Shown piece by piece: positions 1-5,098 of a stretch of DNA of 5,098 nucleotides. Position 1 is the stretch's first letter, and every line of letters begins with the position of its first letter. The DNA comes from an uncultured Lachnospiraceae bacterium (GTDB lineage Bacteria; Bacillota; Clostridia; Lachnospirales; Lachnospiraceae): positions 1-5,098 of the forward strand of contig CANSYV010000140.1 of the NCBI GenBank assembly GCA_947651335.1, in the 5' to 3' direction. A model generated the notes under the pieces. That model had not been told where the DNA came from and searched no databases. It saw only the letters and a list, made by a program, of their open reading frames with translations. Both the position numbers and the translations under genes were made by a program.

Positions 1-500
1 TTGTGTCTCTGCTTCTGATTTATTTCTTTTCTTTGAAACTGAATCTTCTGCCAGTGATAGGAAATTCTGCTGGATGGAAAAGTGTGATTCTGCCCACACT
101 GACACTGGCTTTGTCCATGGCGTCCAAATATACCAGGCAGGTGCGGGCAGTGGTGTTAGAAGAACTGGGTAAGGATTACGTACAGGGAGCCCGGGCGCGG
201 GGAGTAGGGGAAAAGAGAATTCTGTATTTCAGTGTACTGAAGTCTTCCATGCTGACCATCATCACCCTGCTGGCTCTGTCCATTGGTTCGCTGCTGGGCG
301 GTACGGCCATTGTGGAATCCATTTTTATGTGGGACGGTGTGGGGAAGATGGCAGTGGATGCCATTACCATGCGGGACTATCCAGTGATACAGGCGTATGT
401 GATTTGGATGGCTGTTATCTATGTGTGCGTGAATCTGGTGACGGATATCCTTTACCATTATTTGGACCCAAGAATCCGTCTGGGACAGGAGGGCGCATAA
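1..500 (+). CDS. ABC transporter permease, NikB/DppB/OppB type, 5'-truncated by the window edge
   Basis: This is the C-terminal 165 residues of an inner-membrane permease; full-length relatives are a little over 300 residues, so about half is missing on the left. The frame is open to the window edge and the true start is outside; the GTG at 3 is only the first complete codon. Several hydrophobic stretches are visible (about residues 2-19, 28-41, 80-106 and 128-150). Between them lies the cytoplasmic EAA loop that docks on the ATPases, seen as DYVQGARARGVGEKRI at residues 58-73. The ending LDPRIR is typical of this permease family. It should pair with the permease starting at 503, only 2 bases after this stop codon; the ribosome binding site of that gene lies inside the last codons here. 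Family assignment is firm, substrate is not; NikB, DppB, OppB and GsiC cannot be separated from this fragment. Confidence 0.93.
   Translation, partial: VSLLLIYFFSLKLNLLPVIGNSAGWKSVILPTLTLALSMASKYTRQVRAVVLEELGKDYVQGARARGVGEKRILYFSVLKSSMLTIITLLALSIGSLLGGTAIVESIFMWDGVGKMAVDAITMRDYPVIQAYVIWMAVIYVCVNLVTDILYHYLDPRIRLGQEGA
487..493 (+). promoter_or_regulatory. Ribosome binding site for the second permease
   Basis: AGGAGGG lies inside the end of the upstream permease gene, 9 bases before the ATG at 503. It decides the start at 503 rather than the upstream in-frame ATG at 329, which would overlap the first permease by more than 170 bases and add 58 residues without family resemblance. The arrangement suggests translational coupling of the two permeases. 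Confidence 0.85.
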
Positions 501-502
501 TC

Positions 503-1348
503 ATGGAGGAGAAAATAACGGTACGGGAACAAAAAATTGTAAAGAACCGTACAAAATATAAAATGATGGTTTTCGGGGGACTGGCCGTTTTCGTGATACT
601 CATGGCGGCATTGGCGCCTTATCTGACGCCCTATGACCCTTATGAGCAGGATTTGTCTATTGCGCTTCAGCCGCCTGGCGGGTCCCATCTGCTGGGGACG
701 GACCGTTATGGGAGGGATATGCTTTCCAGGGTTATTATTGGCTCCCAGACCACAATCTTTTCCGCTCTTTTTCTGGTGGCGGCTGTCACCTGTGTGGGAG
801 GAGCTGTGGGAATCATCTGCGGTTACCATGGGGGGAAGCTGGATTCCTTTCTCATGAGAGTGTCGGATATTTTTCTGGCATTTCCAGGAATGGTATTTGC
901 CATTGCTGTGGCCAGTGTTATGAACGGCGGTGTCATGAACGCGGCTGTGGCTCTTGCCTGTATCTCATGGCCGAAATATGCCAGAATTACCCGCAGCCAG
1001 GTAATGATGATTAAGAATATGCCCTATATAGCAGCGGCAAAGCTGTCCGGTTCCGGAACCTGGAAAATGATTGGTAAGCATGTGGTGCCCAATATTGCCG
1101 GGCCTGTGGTGGTGACGGCAGTTCTGGATATAGGAACCATGATCATGGAGATTGCGGGCCTGTCTTTTCTCGGTCTGGGCGCCGCGCCGCCTACGGCAGA
1201 GTGGGGGTCCATGATGAGTAACGGACGAAGTATGCTGCAGACATCGCCGTGGGTGATTCTGGCTCCTGGATGCGCCATATTTCTCACAGTTGTCATATTT
1301 AACCTGGCGGGGGATACAGTGCGGGATGTGCTGGACCCCAGAGAGTGA
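503..1348 (+). CDS. ABC transporter permease, NikC/DppC/OppC type
   Basis: This is the second membrane subunit of the importer, 281 residues from the ATG at 503, close to the usual NikC length. After a short basic cytoplasmic N-terminus comes membrane segment 1 (about residues 21-38). The conserved OppC-family block LGTDRYGRDMLSR follows at residues 64-76, on the external side before the transport domain. More hydrophobic segments follow around 85-105, 125-145, 205-228 and 250-270. The cytoplasmic EAA loop spans about residues 173-197 and ends in KHVVPN, the usual xHxxPN element that contacts the ATPases. The C-terminus ends in VLDPRE, as is common in the family. It is expected to form a heterodimeric pore with the upstream permease. 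The family call is very secure; the transported solute is not shown by the sequence. Confidence 0.95.
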   Translation: MEEKITVREQKIVKNRTKYKMMVFGGLAVFVILMAALAPYLTPYDPYEQDLSIALQPPGGSHLLGTDRYGRDMLSRVIIGSQTTIFSALFLVAAVTCVGGAVGIICGYHGGKLDSFLMRVSDIFLAFPGMVFAIAVASVMNGGVMNAAVALACISWPKYARITRSQVMMIKNMPYIAAAKLSGSGTWKMIGKHVVPNIAGPVVVTAVLDIGTMIMEIAGLSFLGLGAAPPTAEWGSMMSNGRSMLQTSPWVILAPGCAIFLTVVIFNLAGDTVRDVLDPRE

Positions 1349-1360
1349 TTTCACAAAAAA

Positions 1361-1367
1361 GAGGTGG
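1361..1367 (+). promoter_or_regulatory. Ribosome binding site for the first ATPase; decides its start
   Basis: GAGGTGG ends 4 bases before the ATG at 1372. It supports that ATG over the in-frame GTG at 1345, which overlaps the permease stop codon as GTGA and would add nine residues (MISQKRGGR). The ATG start places the N-terminus where this ATPase family normally begins. Confidence 0.75.
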
Positions 1368-1371
1368 GCGT

Positions 1372-2157
1372 ATGAGTGAATTGCTGCTGGATATTCAGCA
1401 TGTGGAAATCTGCTATAATGGCAGGCCTGTGGTGCATGACGTATCCCTGCAGGTGAAGCCAGGGGAGATCCTGGGAATCGTGGGAGAGTCGGGAAGCGGA
1501 AAGAGCACGCTGATAAAGGCTGCCATGGGGCTTTTAGGCGACAGCGGGGCTGTGACAAAAGGAGATATCTATTACAAGGGCCAAAATGTGGTTGACGCAG
1601 ACAGCCATGCCCTCAGGAAAATGCGGGGGCCTGCCATGGGCATGATTTTCCAAAACACGGAAAGCTCCCTGTGCCCCATCAGAAAGATCGAAGACCAGCT
1701 CTATGAGAGTGTGAGCCAGCACGAAAAAGTTACCAGAAAAGAAGTGCGGGAGCGGGCCCTGGAGCTGTTTGCCCACATGCGCCTCACAGATGGCCGGCGG
1801 ATTTTAAGCAGTTACCCTTTTGAGCTGTCAGGCGGCATGAATCAACGGGTGGGAATTATGATGGCCATGATTTTAAAGCCAGATCTTTTATTTGCAGATG
1901 AACCAACCAGTGCCCTGGACGTGACAGTTCAGGCGCAGGTGGTGAAAGAAATGATGAAAATGCGGGAACTATATGGTACAGGAATTGTGATTGTCACCCA
2001 CAATATCGGGGTGGTGGAGTATATGGCGGATAAGGCCGCGGTGATGCATCAGGGGAGTCTTGTGGAATATGGGAGAAAAGAGGAGATTATCACCCATCCT
2101 CAGGAAGAATATACCAGGGAACTTATCGGTGCGGTGATGCGTATCAACAGAGGATAG
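1372..2157 (+). CDS. ABC transporter ATP-binding protein, NikD/DppD type
   Basis: This is the first of two ATPases that hydrolyse ATP at the cytoplasmic face to drive uptake; 261 residues from the ATG at 1372. All motifs are present: Walker A GESGSGKST at 38-46, Q-loop glutamine 94, signature LSGGM at 152-156 followed by NQR, Walker B LLFADEP at 172-178 with catalytic Glu177, D-loop SALD at 180-183, and the switch His210. Methionine in the fifth position of the signature is normal for the OppD/DppD/NikD branch, not a defect. After the Q-loop, LCP replaces the usual LNP at 100-102. The protein stops soon after HPQEEYTREL, so it lacks most of the C-terminal oligopeptide-transport extension found in roughly 330-residue OppD/DppD proteins; its length matches NikD. 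It should pair with the ATPase that starts 3 bases downstream. Substrate is unproven. Confidence 0.94.
   Translation: MSELLLDIQHVEICYNGRPVVHDVSLQVKPGEILGIVGESGSGKSTLIKAAMGLLGDSGAVTKGDIYYKGQNVVDADSHALRKMRGPAMGMIFQNTESSLCPIRKIEDQLYESVSQHEKVTRKEVRERALELFAHMRLTDGRRILSSYPFELSGGMNQRVGIMMAMILKPDLLFADEPTSALDVTVQAQVVKEMMKMRELYGTGIVIVTHNIGVVEYMADKAAVMHQGSLVEYGRKEEIITHPQEEYTRELIGAVMRINRG
2149..2154 (+). promoter_or_regulatory. Ribosome binding site for the second ATPase
   Basis: AGAGGA overlaps the final codons of the first ATPase gene and ends 6 bases before the ATG at 2161. The stop codon of the first gene lies between this site and the next start, so the two ATPases are probably translated in a coupled way. 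Confidence 0.75.
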
Positions 2158-2160
2158 AAC

Positions 2161-2988
2161 ATGGAAAATATATTAGAAGTGAAAGAGCTGAAGAAAACAT
2201 TTTATAAAAATAAAATTCCTTTTGAAGCAGTAAAGAGCGTCAGTTTTCAGATGAAAAAAGGGCAGTGCATGGGAATCGTGGGTGAGAGCGGATGTGGGAA
2301 AAGCACCACCGCCAAAATCATTACCCATCTGACAGTTCCGGATGGTGGAAGCGTTCTGTTGAATGGGAGAGAAACCTTGTCTTTAAAAGGAAAAAGTCTG
2401 CGGAAACTGTACGGGGAGGTTCAGATGGTGTTTCAGACACCTCAGGATTCCTTTGACCCCCGGTGCACGCTCGGCGATGGAATCATGGAGGGCATGAGAA
2501 ACCGGGGGATGAAAAAAAGGAAGGCAAAAGAGAGAATGTATGAACTGCTGGACATGGTGGAACTGGACGGTGGGTTTGCCTCCCGTTATCCCCATGAAGT
2601 CAGCGGCGGGCAGTGCCAGAGAGCGGCCATAGCCAGAGCCCTTGCCCCCAATCCCCAGCTGATTATCTGTGATGAAGCCACCAGCGCCCTGGATGTGACG
2701 GTTCAGGCACAGATTGTGGAGCTTTTGAAAAAACTTCAGAAGGAGCAGGGACTTTCCCTGATTCTCATCAGCCATGACCTGGCGCTGGTGCAGAACCTGT
2801 GTGACCATGCAGCGGTTATGTACAAAGGCAGTGTGGTGGAACAGGGCGCAGCCGATGAGGTGATTCGCAATCCCAAGGAAACTTATACACAGATGCTTGT
2901 GGATTCCGTATTTGGCTGGGAGAGTCCCGGCAGGAGGCAGCCTTTTATTTATGGCGGTGTCTGTCCGGCAGGGTGTGGGACAGCGTGA
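2161..2988 (+). CDS. ABC transporter ATP-binding protein, NikE/DppF/OppF type
   Basis: This is the second ATPase of the importer, 275 residues, close to NikE length. Motifs in order: Walker A GESGCGKST at 41-49, Q-loop Gln92, signature VSGGQ at 147-151 followed by CQR, Walker B LIICDEA at 167-173 with Glu172, D-loop SALD at 175-178, and the switch His205. All catalytic residues are kept, so both ATP sites of the heterodimer should be competent. Walker B is followed by Ala instead of the common Pro (DEAT rather than DEPT), a variation also seen in other NikE-like proteins. The fold appears to end near residue 250 (YTQMLVDSVFGW). The remaining tail of about 23 residues is rich in Gly and Pro and holds two cysteines spaced as CPAGC (268-272); it does not look like a known domain. 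The binding-protein gene starts 29 bases after the stop. Family assignment is secure, substrate is open. Confidence 0.94.
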   Translation: MENILEVKELKKTFYKNKIPFEAVKSVSFQMKKGQCMGIVGESGCGKSTTAKIITHLTVPDGGSVLLNGRETLSLKGKSLRKLYGEVQMVFQTPQDSFDPRCTLGDGIMEGMRNRGMKKRKAKERMYELLDMVELDGGFASRYPHEVSGGQCQRAAIARALAPNPQLIICDEATSALDVTVQAQIVELLKKLQKEQGLSLILISHDLALVQNLCDHAAVMYKGSVVEQGAADEVIRNPKETYTQMLVDSVFGWESPGRRQPFIYGGVCPAGCGTA

Positions 2989-2989
2989 A

Positions 2990-3002
2990 ATTGCAGGGCA
3001 AT
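2990..3002 (+). other. Small stem-loop between the ATPase and binding-protein genes
   Basis: ATTGC at 2990-2994 and GCAAT at 2998-3002 are perfect inverted repeats around a 3-base loop (AGG). They lie just after the ATPase stop codon and 3 bases before the binding-protein ribosome binding site. There is no T-run after it, so it is not an intrinsic terminator. It could mark or protect the 5' end of a processed binding-protein message, but a five-pair stem can easily occur by chance. Confidence 0.3.
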
Positions 3003-3005
3003 AAC

Positions 3006-3012
3006 CGGAGGT
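3006..3012 (+). promoter_or_regulatory. Strong ribosome binding site for the substrate-binding protein
   Basis: CGGAGGT ends 5 bases before the ATG at 3018. It fixes that start rather than the in-frame GTG at 2973, which would overlap the ATPase gene and put fifteen extra residues ahead of a typical basic lipoprotein signal peptide. A strong site suits a protein usually needed in excess over the membrane complex. Confidence 0.85.
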
Positions 3013-3017
3013 ATATT

Positions 3018-4616
3018 ATGAGAAAAAAATCTTTATGGAAAAGGCCGGCAGCAGTTCTGCTGTCATTGGCGGTAACAGCAGGAATGCTGACAGGGTGCGG
3101 GGCAGGTTCCTCGTCCAATGAGGGCGGGGGAGATACCGCAGGTGCATCTGAAGAAAAGAGAGGGGAAAAGGTATTCTATTATGGGGATACCACATTCAAT
3201 GCAGAAAATGACGAGTCAGATGTAAATCCCCATAACGGTTACGCAGGCTGGGCCTGTATCCGTTACGGAGTGGGAGAAACTCTGTTTAAGTATTCCGATT
3301 CCATGGAACTGGAGCCATGGCTGGCTGAAAAATACGAAAATGTGGACAAGAATACCTGGGTCATCACACTGAAAGAGGGAATCACATTTACCAGCGGCCG
3401 CAAGGTGGACGGCCAGGCGGTGAAAGAATGCCTGGAACACTTGACACAGGTACATGAACGGGCAAAAGGAGACTTGAAGATTCAGGAAATCACCGCGGAC
3501 GGCCAGACGGTCACCATTAAAACCAAAAAACCGGTTCCGGCTTTCATGAATTATCTGTCTGACCCCTATGGCTGTATCATCGACATGGAGGCAGGCATTA
3601 CCAAGGAGGGCAATGTGTCCGGGACCGGCCCTTATCAGGCTGTGGAGGTCATCACTGACCAGGGGCTTACCCTGGTAAAAAATGAGGATTACTGGGACGG
3701 TACGCCGAAGCTGGACACCATCCATGTGCAGACCATCACAGACGGGGATACCATGACCATGTCCATGCAGTCCGGGGAGCTGGACGCCGCGTACGGTCTT
3801 CCTTATGCAAGCCTTCCCCTGTTTGAGCAGGAGCCCTACAGTATTTCGTCTGTGGAAACCTCCCGGTCATTTTTCGCCACCATTAATTACGAGACAGAAG
3901 CCCTCCAGGATGAAAACGTGCGCAAAGCCATTGCCAGCGCCATAGACAGGGAGAACTTCACCCAGGTGCTTATGGATGGAAATGGCAGCCCGGCAGCGGG
4001 ACCCTTCCCGGAAAGTTTCACATTTGGAGATTCTCAGGTGACGGCAGATCAATATGACCCGGAGGCCGCGAAAAAACTCCTGGCTGACGCAGGATGGGAG
4101 GATACAGATGACGACGGTTATGTGGACAAAGACGGGGAGAAGCTCACAATCCGCTGGCTCACCTACCCCAGCCGCCAGGAACTTCCCCTGCTTGCAGAGA
4201 GCGTGCAGGCATCTATGAAGGAAATCGGTATTGATATCCAGGTAAACAACACGCCCAACACACAAGATTTTTTGGAAAGCGGAGACTGGGATATTTTTGC
4301 CAGCGCTATGGTGACCGCCCCCACAGGAGATCCCGAGTATTTCTTCACCACCCACTGTATGGACGATTCATCGAAAAACTGGGGCGGCTATCACAGTGAC
4401 AAGCTGGAAAAACTGGAGAAAAAGATGAGCAGAACTTTTGACATAGACAAGCGCTCAGACCTGGCAGTTCAGATGGTTCAGACTATTTTAGACGATTATG
4501 GGTTTATCTTTGTGTCCCATTTGAAAATGTCCATGGTATCTGGTGAAGGCGTCACTGGCCTTACGGCGCATCCCTGCGATTATTATGAGATTACGGCGGA
4601 TTTGGATAAGAATTGA
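3018..4616 (+). CDS. Extracytoplasmic solute-binding lipoprotein, family 5 (NikA/DppA/OppA type)
   Basis: This is the receptor of the importer: it is anchored outside the membrane, binds the solute and delivers it to the permeases. It is 532 residues from the ATG at 3018. The signal peptide has a basic start (MRKKSLWKR), a hydrophobic core at 11-24 and the lipobox LTGC, with lipid-modified Cys27. A Gly/Ser/Glu-rich linker follows to about residue 50. The rest matches the family 5 fold: an early segment ETLFKY at 87-92, LEPWLAEKYE shortly after, the mid-protein block VRKAIASAIDRE, and the late lobe with TYPSRQELP near 382-390 followed by QASMKEIGIDIQVN. An acidic DDDGYVDKDG stretch (364-373), common in this family, could be a turn or a weak cation site. 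The TYxSRxELP motif resembles NikA/CntA-like binding proteins more than classical OppA, which hints at a metal chelate or opine-like ligand but does not prove it. It is the last gene of the operon, followed by a terminator. Confidence 0.93.
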   Translation: MRKKSLWKRPAAVLLSLAVTAGMLTGCGAGSSSNEGGGDTAGASEEKRGEKVFYYGDTTFNAENDESDVNPHNGYAGWACIRYGVGETLFKYSDSMELEPWLAEKYENVDKNTWVITLKEGITFTSGRKVDGQAVKECLEHLTQVHERAKGDLKIQEITADGQTVTIKTKKPVPAFMNYLSDPYGCIIDMEAGITKEGNVSGTGPYQAVEVITDQGLTLVKNEDYWDGTPKLDTIHVQTITDGDTMTMSMQSGELDAAYGLPYASLPLFEQEPYSISSVETSRSFFATINYETEALQDENVRKAIASAIDRENFTQVLMDGNGSPAAGPFPESFTFGDSQVTADQYDPEAAKKLLADAGWEDTDDDGYVDKDGEKLTIRWLTYPSRQELPLLAESVQASMKEIGIDIQVNNTPNTQDFLESGDWDIFASAMVTAPTGDPEYFFTTHCMDDSSKNWGGYHSDKLEKLEKKMSRTFDIDKRSDLAVQMVQTILDDYGFIFVSHLKMSMVSGEGVTGLTAHPCDYYEITADLDKN

Positions 4617-4658
4617 TGGGAGCTGCGGGGATAGATATGTGATTGCCAGTGATTTAGA
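4617..4658 (+). other. Short spacer between binding-protein gene and terminator
   Basis: These are forty-odd bases of untranslated operon 3' end. I see no further gene or regulatory motif in it. Confidence 0.6.
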
Positions 4659-4696
4659 AAAGGGCAGGGGTTAACAGCCTCTGCCGCTTTCTTTTT
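4659..4696 (+). terminator. Intrinsic terminator of the transporter operon, possibly bidirectional
   Basis: The left arm at 4659-4670 (AAAGGGCAGGGG) pairs with the right arm at 4678-4690 (CCTCTGCCGCTTT). This gives 12 pairs with one G-T wobble and a single bulged G at 4686, around a 7-base loop. It is followed by C and five T at 4691-4696. This is a classic rho-independent terminator 42 bases after the binding-protein stop codon. On the other strand the same hairpin is followed by four T (A-run 4658-4661), so it could also stop transcripts coming from the small reverse-strand frame at 4703-4840. Confidence 0.88.
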
Positions 4697-4702
4697 CAGT
4701 TT

Positions 4703-4840
4703 TCAGTAAATAGCACGAAAATCCTTTAGAAAATCTACATAAGTATGGATAATATTGCCACTATTTTTAATGCATATGTCAAAAATTCGTGAAATATCCA
4801 CAATATCTTTAGAACCTCTGTTGAAAATAATGTTTAGCAT
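4703..4840 (-). CDS. Small hypothetical protein, 45 residues, unrecognised
   Basis: A short open frame on the reverse strand starts with ATG at 4840-4838 and ends with TGA at 4705-4703. It begins MLNIIFNRGSKDIVDISRIF and ends VDFLKDFRAIY. A GGAG lies 8 bases upstream of the ATG (4852-4849), which is ideal spacing and the main reason to take it seriously. The composition is that of an ordinary soluble, partly helical peptide with one Cys and no signal peptide or membrane segment. I do not recognise a family. It sits between the reverse-strand terminator at 4876-4905 and the operon terminator, whose hairpin could also end its message. I see no convincing promoter in the short space behind the upstream terminator. 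It may be a real small gene, the remnant of a larger one, or a chance frame in AT-rich DNA. Confidence 0.35.
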   Translation of the reverse strand: MLNIIFNRGSKDIVDISRIFDICIKNSGNIIHTYVDFLKDFRAIY

Positions 4841-4848
4841 TTTTTGTT

Positions 4849-4852
4849 CTCC
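4849..4852 (-). promoter_or_regulatory. Ribosome binding site candidate for the 45-residue frame
   Basis: GGAG on the reverse strand is separated by 8 bases (AACAAAAA) from the ATG at 4840. The A-rich spacer is typical of low-G+C Gram-positive genes. The match is only four bases, so chance is possible. Confidence 0.35.
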
Positions 4853-4875
4853 ATAAGATTTTTTGATGTTCAAAC

Positions 4876-4905
4876 AAAAAGAAACCCTTAAAAATCAAGG
4901 GTTTC
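4876..4905 (-). terminator. Intrinsic terminator downstream of the tRNA/tmRNA 3' end
   Basis: GAAACCCTT (4881-4889) and AAGGGTTTC (4897-4905) form a perfect nine-pair stem with a 7-base loop. On the reverse strand the stem is followed by TTTTTGTTTG. The forward strand has no T-run after the hairpin, so it acts on reverse-strand transcripts. It starts 4 bases after the tRNA-like 3' end and is best read as the native terminator of that RNA gene. Confidence 0.85.
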
Positions 4906-4909
4906 CAGA

Positions 4910-4934
4910 TGGAGCATACGGGATTCGAACCCGT
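4910..4934 (-). other. 3' fragment of a tRNA (or tmRNA) gene; probable integration attachment site
   Basis: On the reverse strand there is a perfect T-arm: stem ACGGG (4934-4930), loop TTCGAAT (4929-4923), stem CCCGT (4922-4918). It is followed by seven bases ATGCTCC (4917-4911), which fit the 3' acceptor strand, and a discriminator A (4910). CCA is not encoded. The 5' acceptor strand, D-arm and anticodon arm are missing where they should be, so this is not a complete tRNA. A retained 3' end with its own terminator behind it is the usual scar of a tyrosine-integrase element at a tRNA or tmRNA gene. T at position 70 with A73 would fit tRNA-Ala (G3-U70 pair) or tmRNA, but also a plain GGAGCAT acceptor, so identity is unresolved. 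The core shared by attL and attR cannot be delimited with one junction. Confidence 0.72.
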
Positions 4935-5098
4935 GGTCAATTTCCCGAAATCCTTGTAAAATCAACACTTTCTGCCCCTTTATATAGATTACTTCTGATT
5001 ACCCAAATGAACTCTTGCAATCTAATGTAACTGAATATCACTAAAATACATAGGAAAGGAGAATCTTGCACATATAATTACTTTACAAATTTATTAAC
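4935..5098. other. AT-rich non-coding stretch, probably the inner end of an integrated element
   Basis: No complete gene is visible on either strand. Next to the T-arm lies an inverted repeat, ATTTC at 4940-4944 and GAAAT at 4947-4951. GATTAC occurs at 4987-4992 and again exactly 10 bases later at 4997-5002. TCTTGCA occurs at 5013-5019 and 5064-5070. Such short repeats are compatible with integrase binding sites but could be chance. A good Shine-Dalgarno match (AGGAAAGGAG, 5052-5061) has no usable frame after it. On the reverse strand one frame enters from the right edge and stops with TAA at 5080-5078 after six codons; it could be the end of a gene lying outside the window. Confidence 0.4.

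Noticed and set aside
329..502. A longer version of the second permease starting at the ATG at 329.
   Set aside because: It overlaps the first permease in another frame by more than 170 bases, and the added residues do not look like a permease N-terminus; AGGAGGG before 503 sets the real start.
965..1558. Long reverse-strand open frames lying across the permease and ATPase genes, and similar ones over the second ATPase (2383-2808) and the binding protein (3216-3725, 3867-4355).
   Set aside because: Their products are rich in His, Cys, Arg and Pro, match no domain, and lie fully opposite well-supported genes; they are antisense shadows.
1825..1845. The signature LSGGM in the first ATPase as a possible defective or unusual motif.
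   Set aside because: Methionine at this position followed by xQR is the normal form in the OppD/DppD/NikD branch.
4876..4905. The hairpin GAAACCCTT/AAGGGTTTC as a CRISPR-like or mobile-element repeat.
   Set aside because: It occurs once, and its T-run on the reverse strand together with its position behind the tRNA 3' end makes an intrinsic terminator the simpler reading.
4910..4978. A complete 69-base reverse-strand tRNA using GGGGCAG (4978-4972) as the 5' acceptor strand, which would pair 6 of 7 with the 3' acceptor strand.
   Set aside because: The intervening bases form neither a D-arm nor a 5-pair anticodon stem with a 7-base loop, and lack the conserved D-arm bases. The acceptor match is probably chance, so only the 3' part is kept.
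5052..5068. A strong Shine-Dalgarno (AGGAAAGGAG) followed by TTG at 5066 on the + strand.
   Set aside because: The TTG frame stops after three codons (TTG CAC ATA TAA), and no other usable start or frame follows within the window.

Overview
The window carries the 3' two-thirds of a five-gene ABC importer operon on the + strand (1-4616), its terminator (about 4659-4696), and an AT-rich, largely non-coding right end (4697-5098). The operon belongs to the peptide/nickel/opine class (Opp/Dpp/Nik). Strong AGGAGG-type ribosome binding sites, a Gram-positive style lipobox, tight gene spacing and moderate G+C coding sequence suggest a Firmicute, probably a gut Lachnospiraceae-type clostridium. The organism is inferred from style only; there is no species marker.

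Operon layout: an inner-membrane permease cut by the left window edge (3-500), a second permease (503-1348), two ATPases (1372-2157 and 2161-2988) and a lipoprotein substrate-binding protein (3018-4616). The gaps are 2, 23, 3 and 29 bases, so the genes are almost certainly co-transcribed; the promoter lies left of the window. The binding protein captures the solute outside the membrane, the two permeases form the channel, and the ATPase pair drives uptake. Both ATPases are short (261 and 275 residues), like NikD/NikE, and lack most of the C-terminal extension of the longer OppD/OppF/DppD proteins. The substrate (nickel or a metal chelate, an opine-like molecule, or a short peptide) cannot be decided from sequence alone. 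The binding-protein gene is last in the order, the reverse of the E. coli nikABCDE order.

Right end: on the - strand there is the 3' end of a tRNA or tmRNA (T-arm, 3' acceptor strand, discriminator A; 4910-4934), followed by a clean intrinsic terminator (4876-4905). No D-arm or anticodon arm lies upstream of it. This is the pattern left when an integrative element recombines into the 3' end of a tRNA or tmRNA gene. The element would extend rightward out of the window, and the transporter side would be the original chromosome. Between the two terminators there is a small - strand open frame of 45 codons with a well-spaced ribosome binding site (4703-4840). It is unrecognised but may be real.

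I see no new multi-gene system here. The observations most worth following are the probable attachment-site junction and the small open frame.
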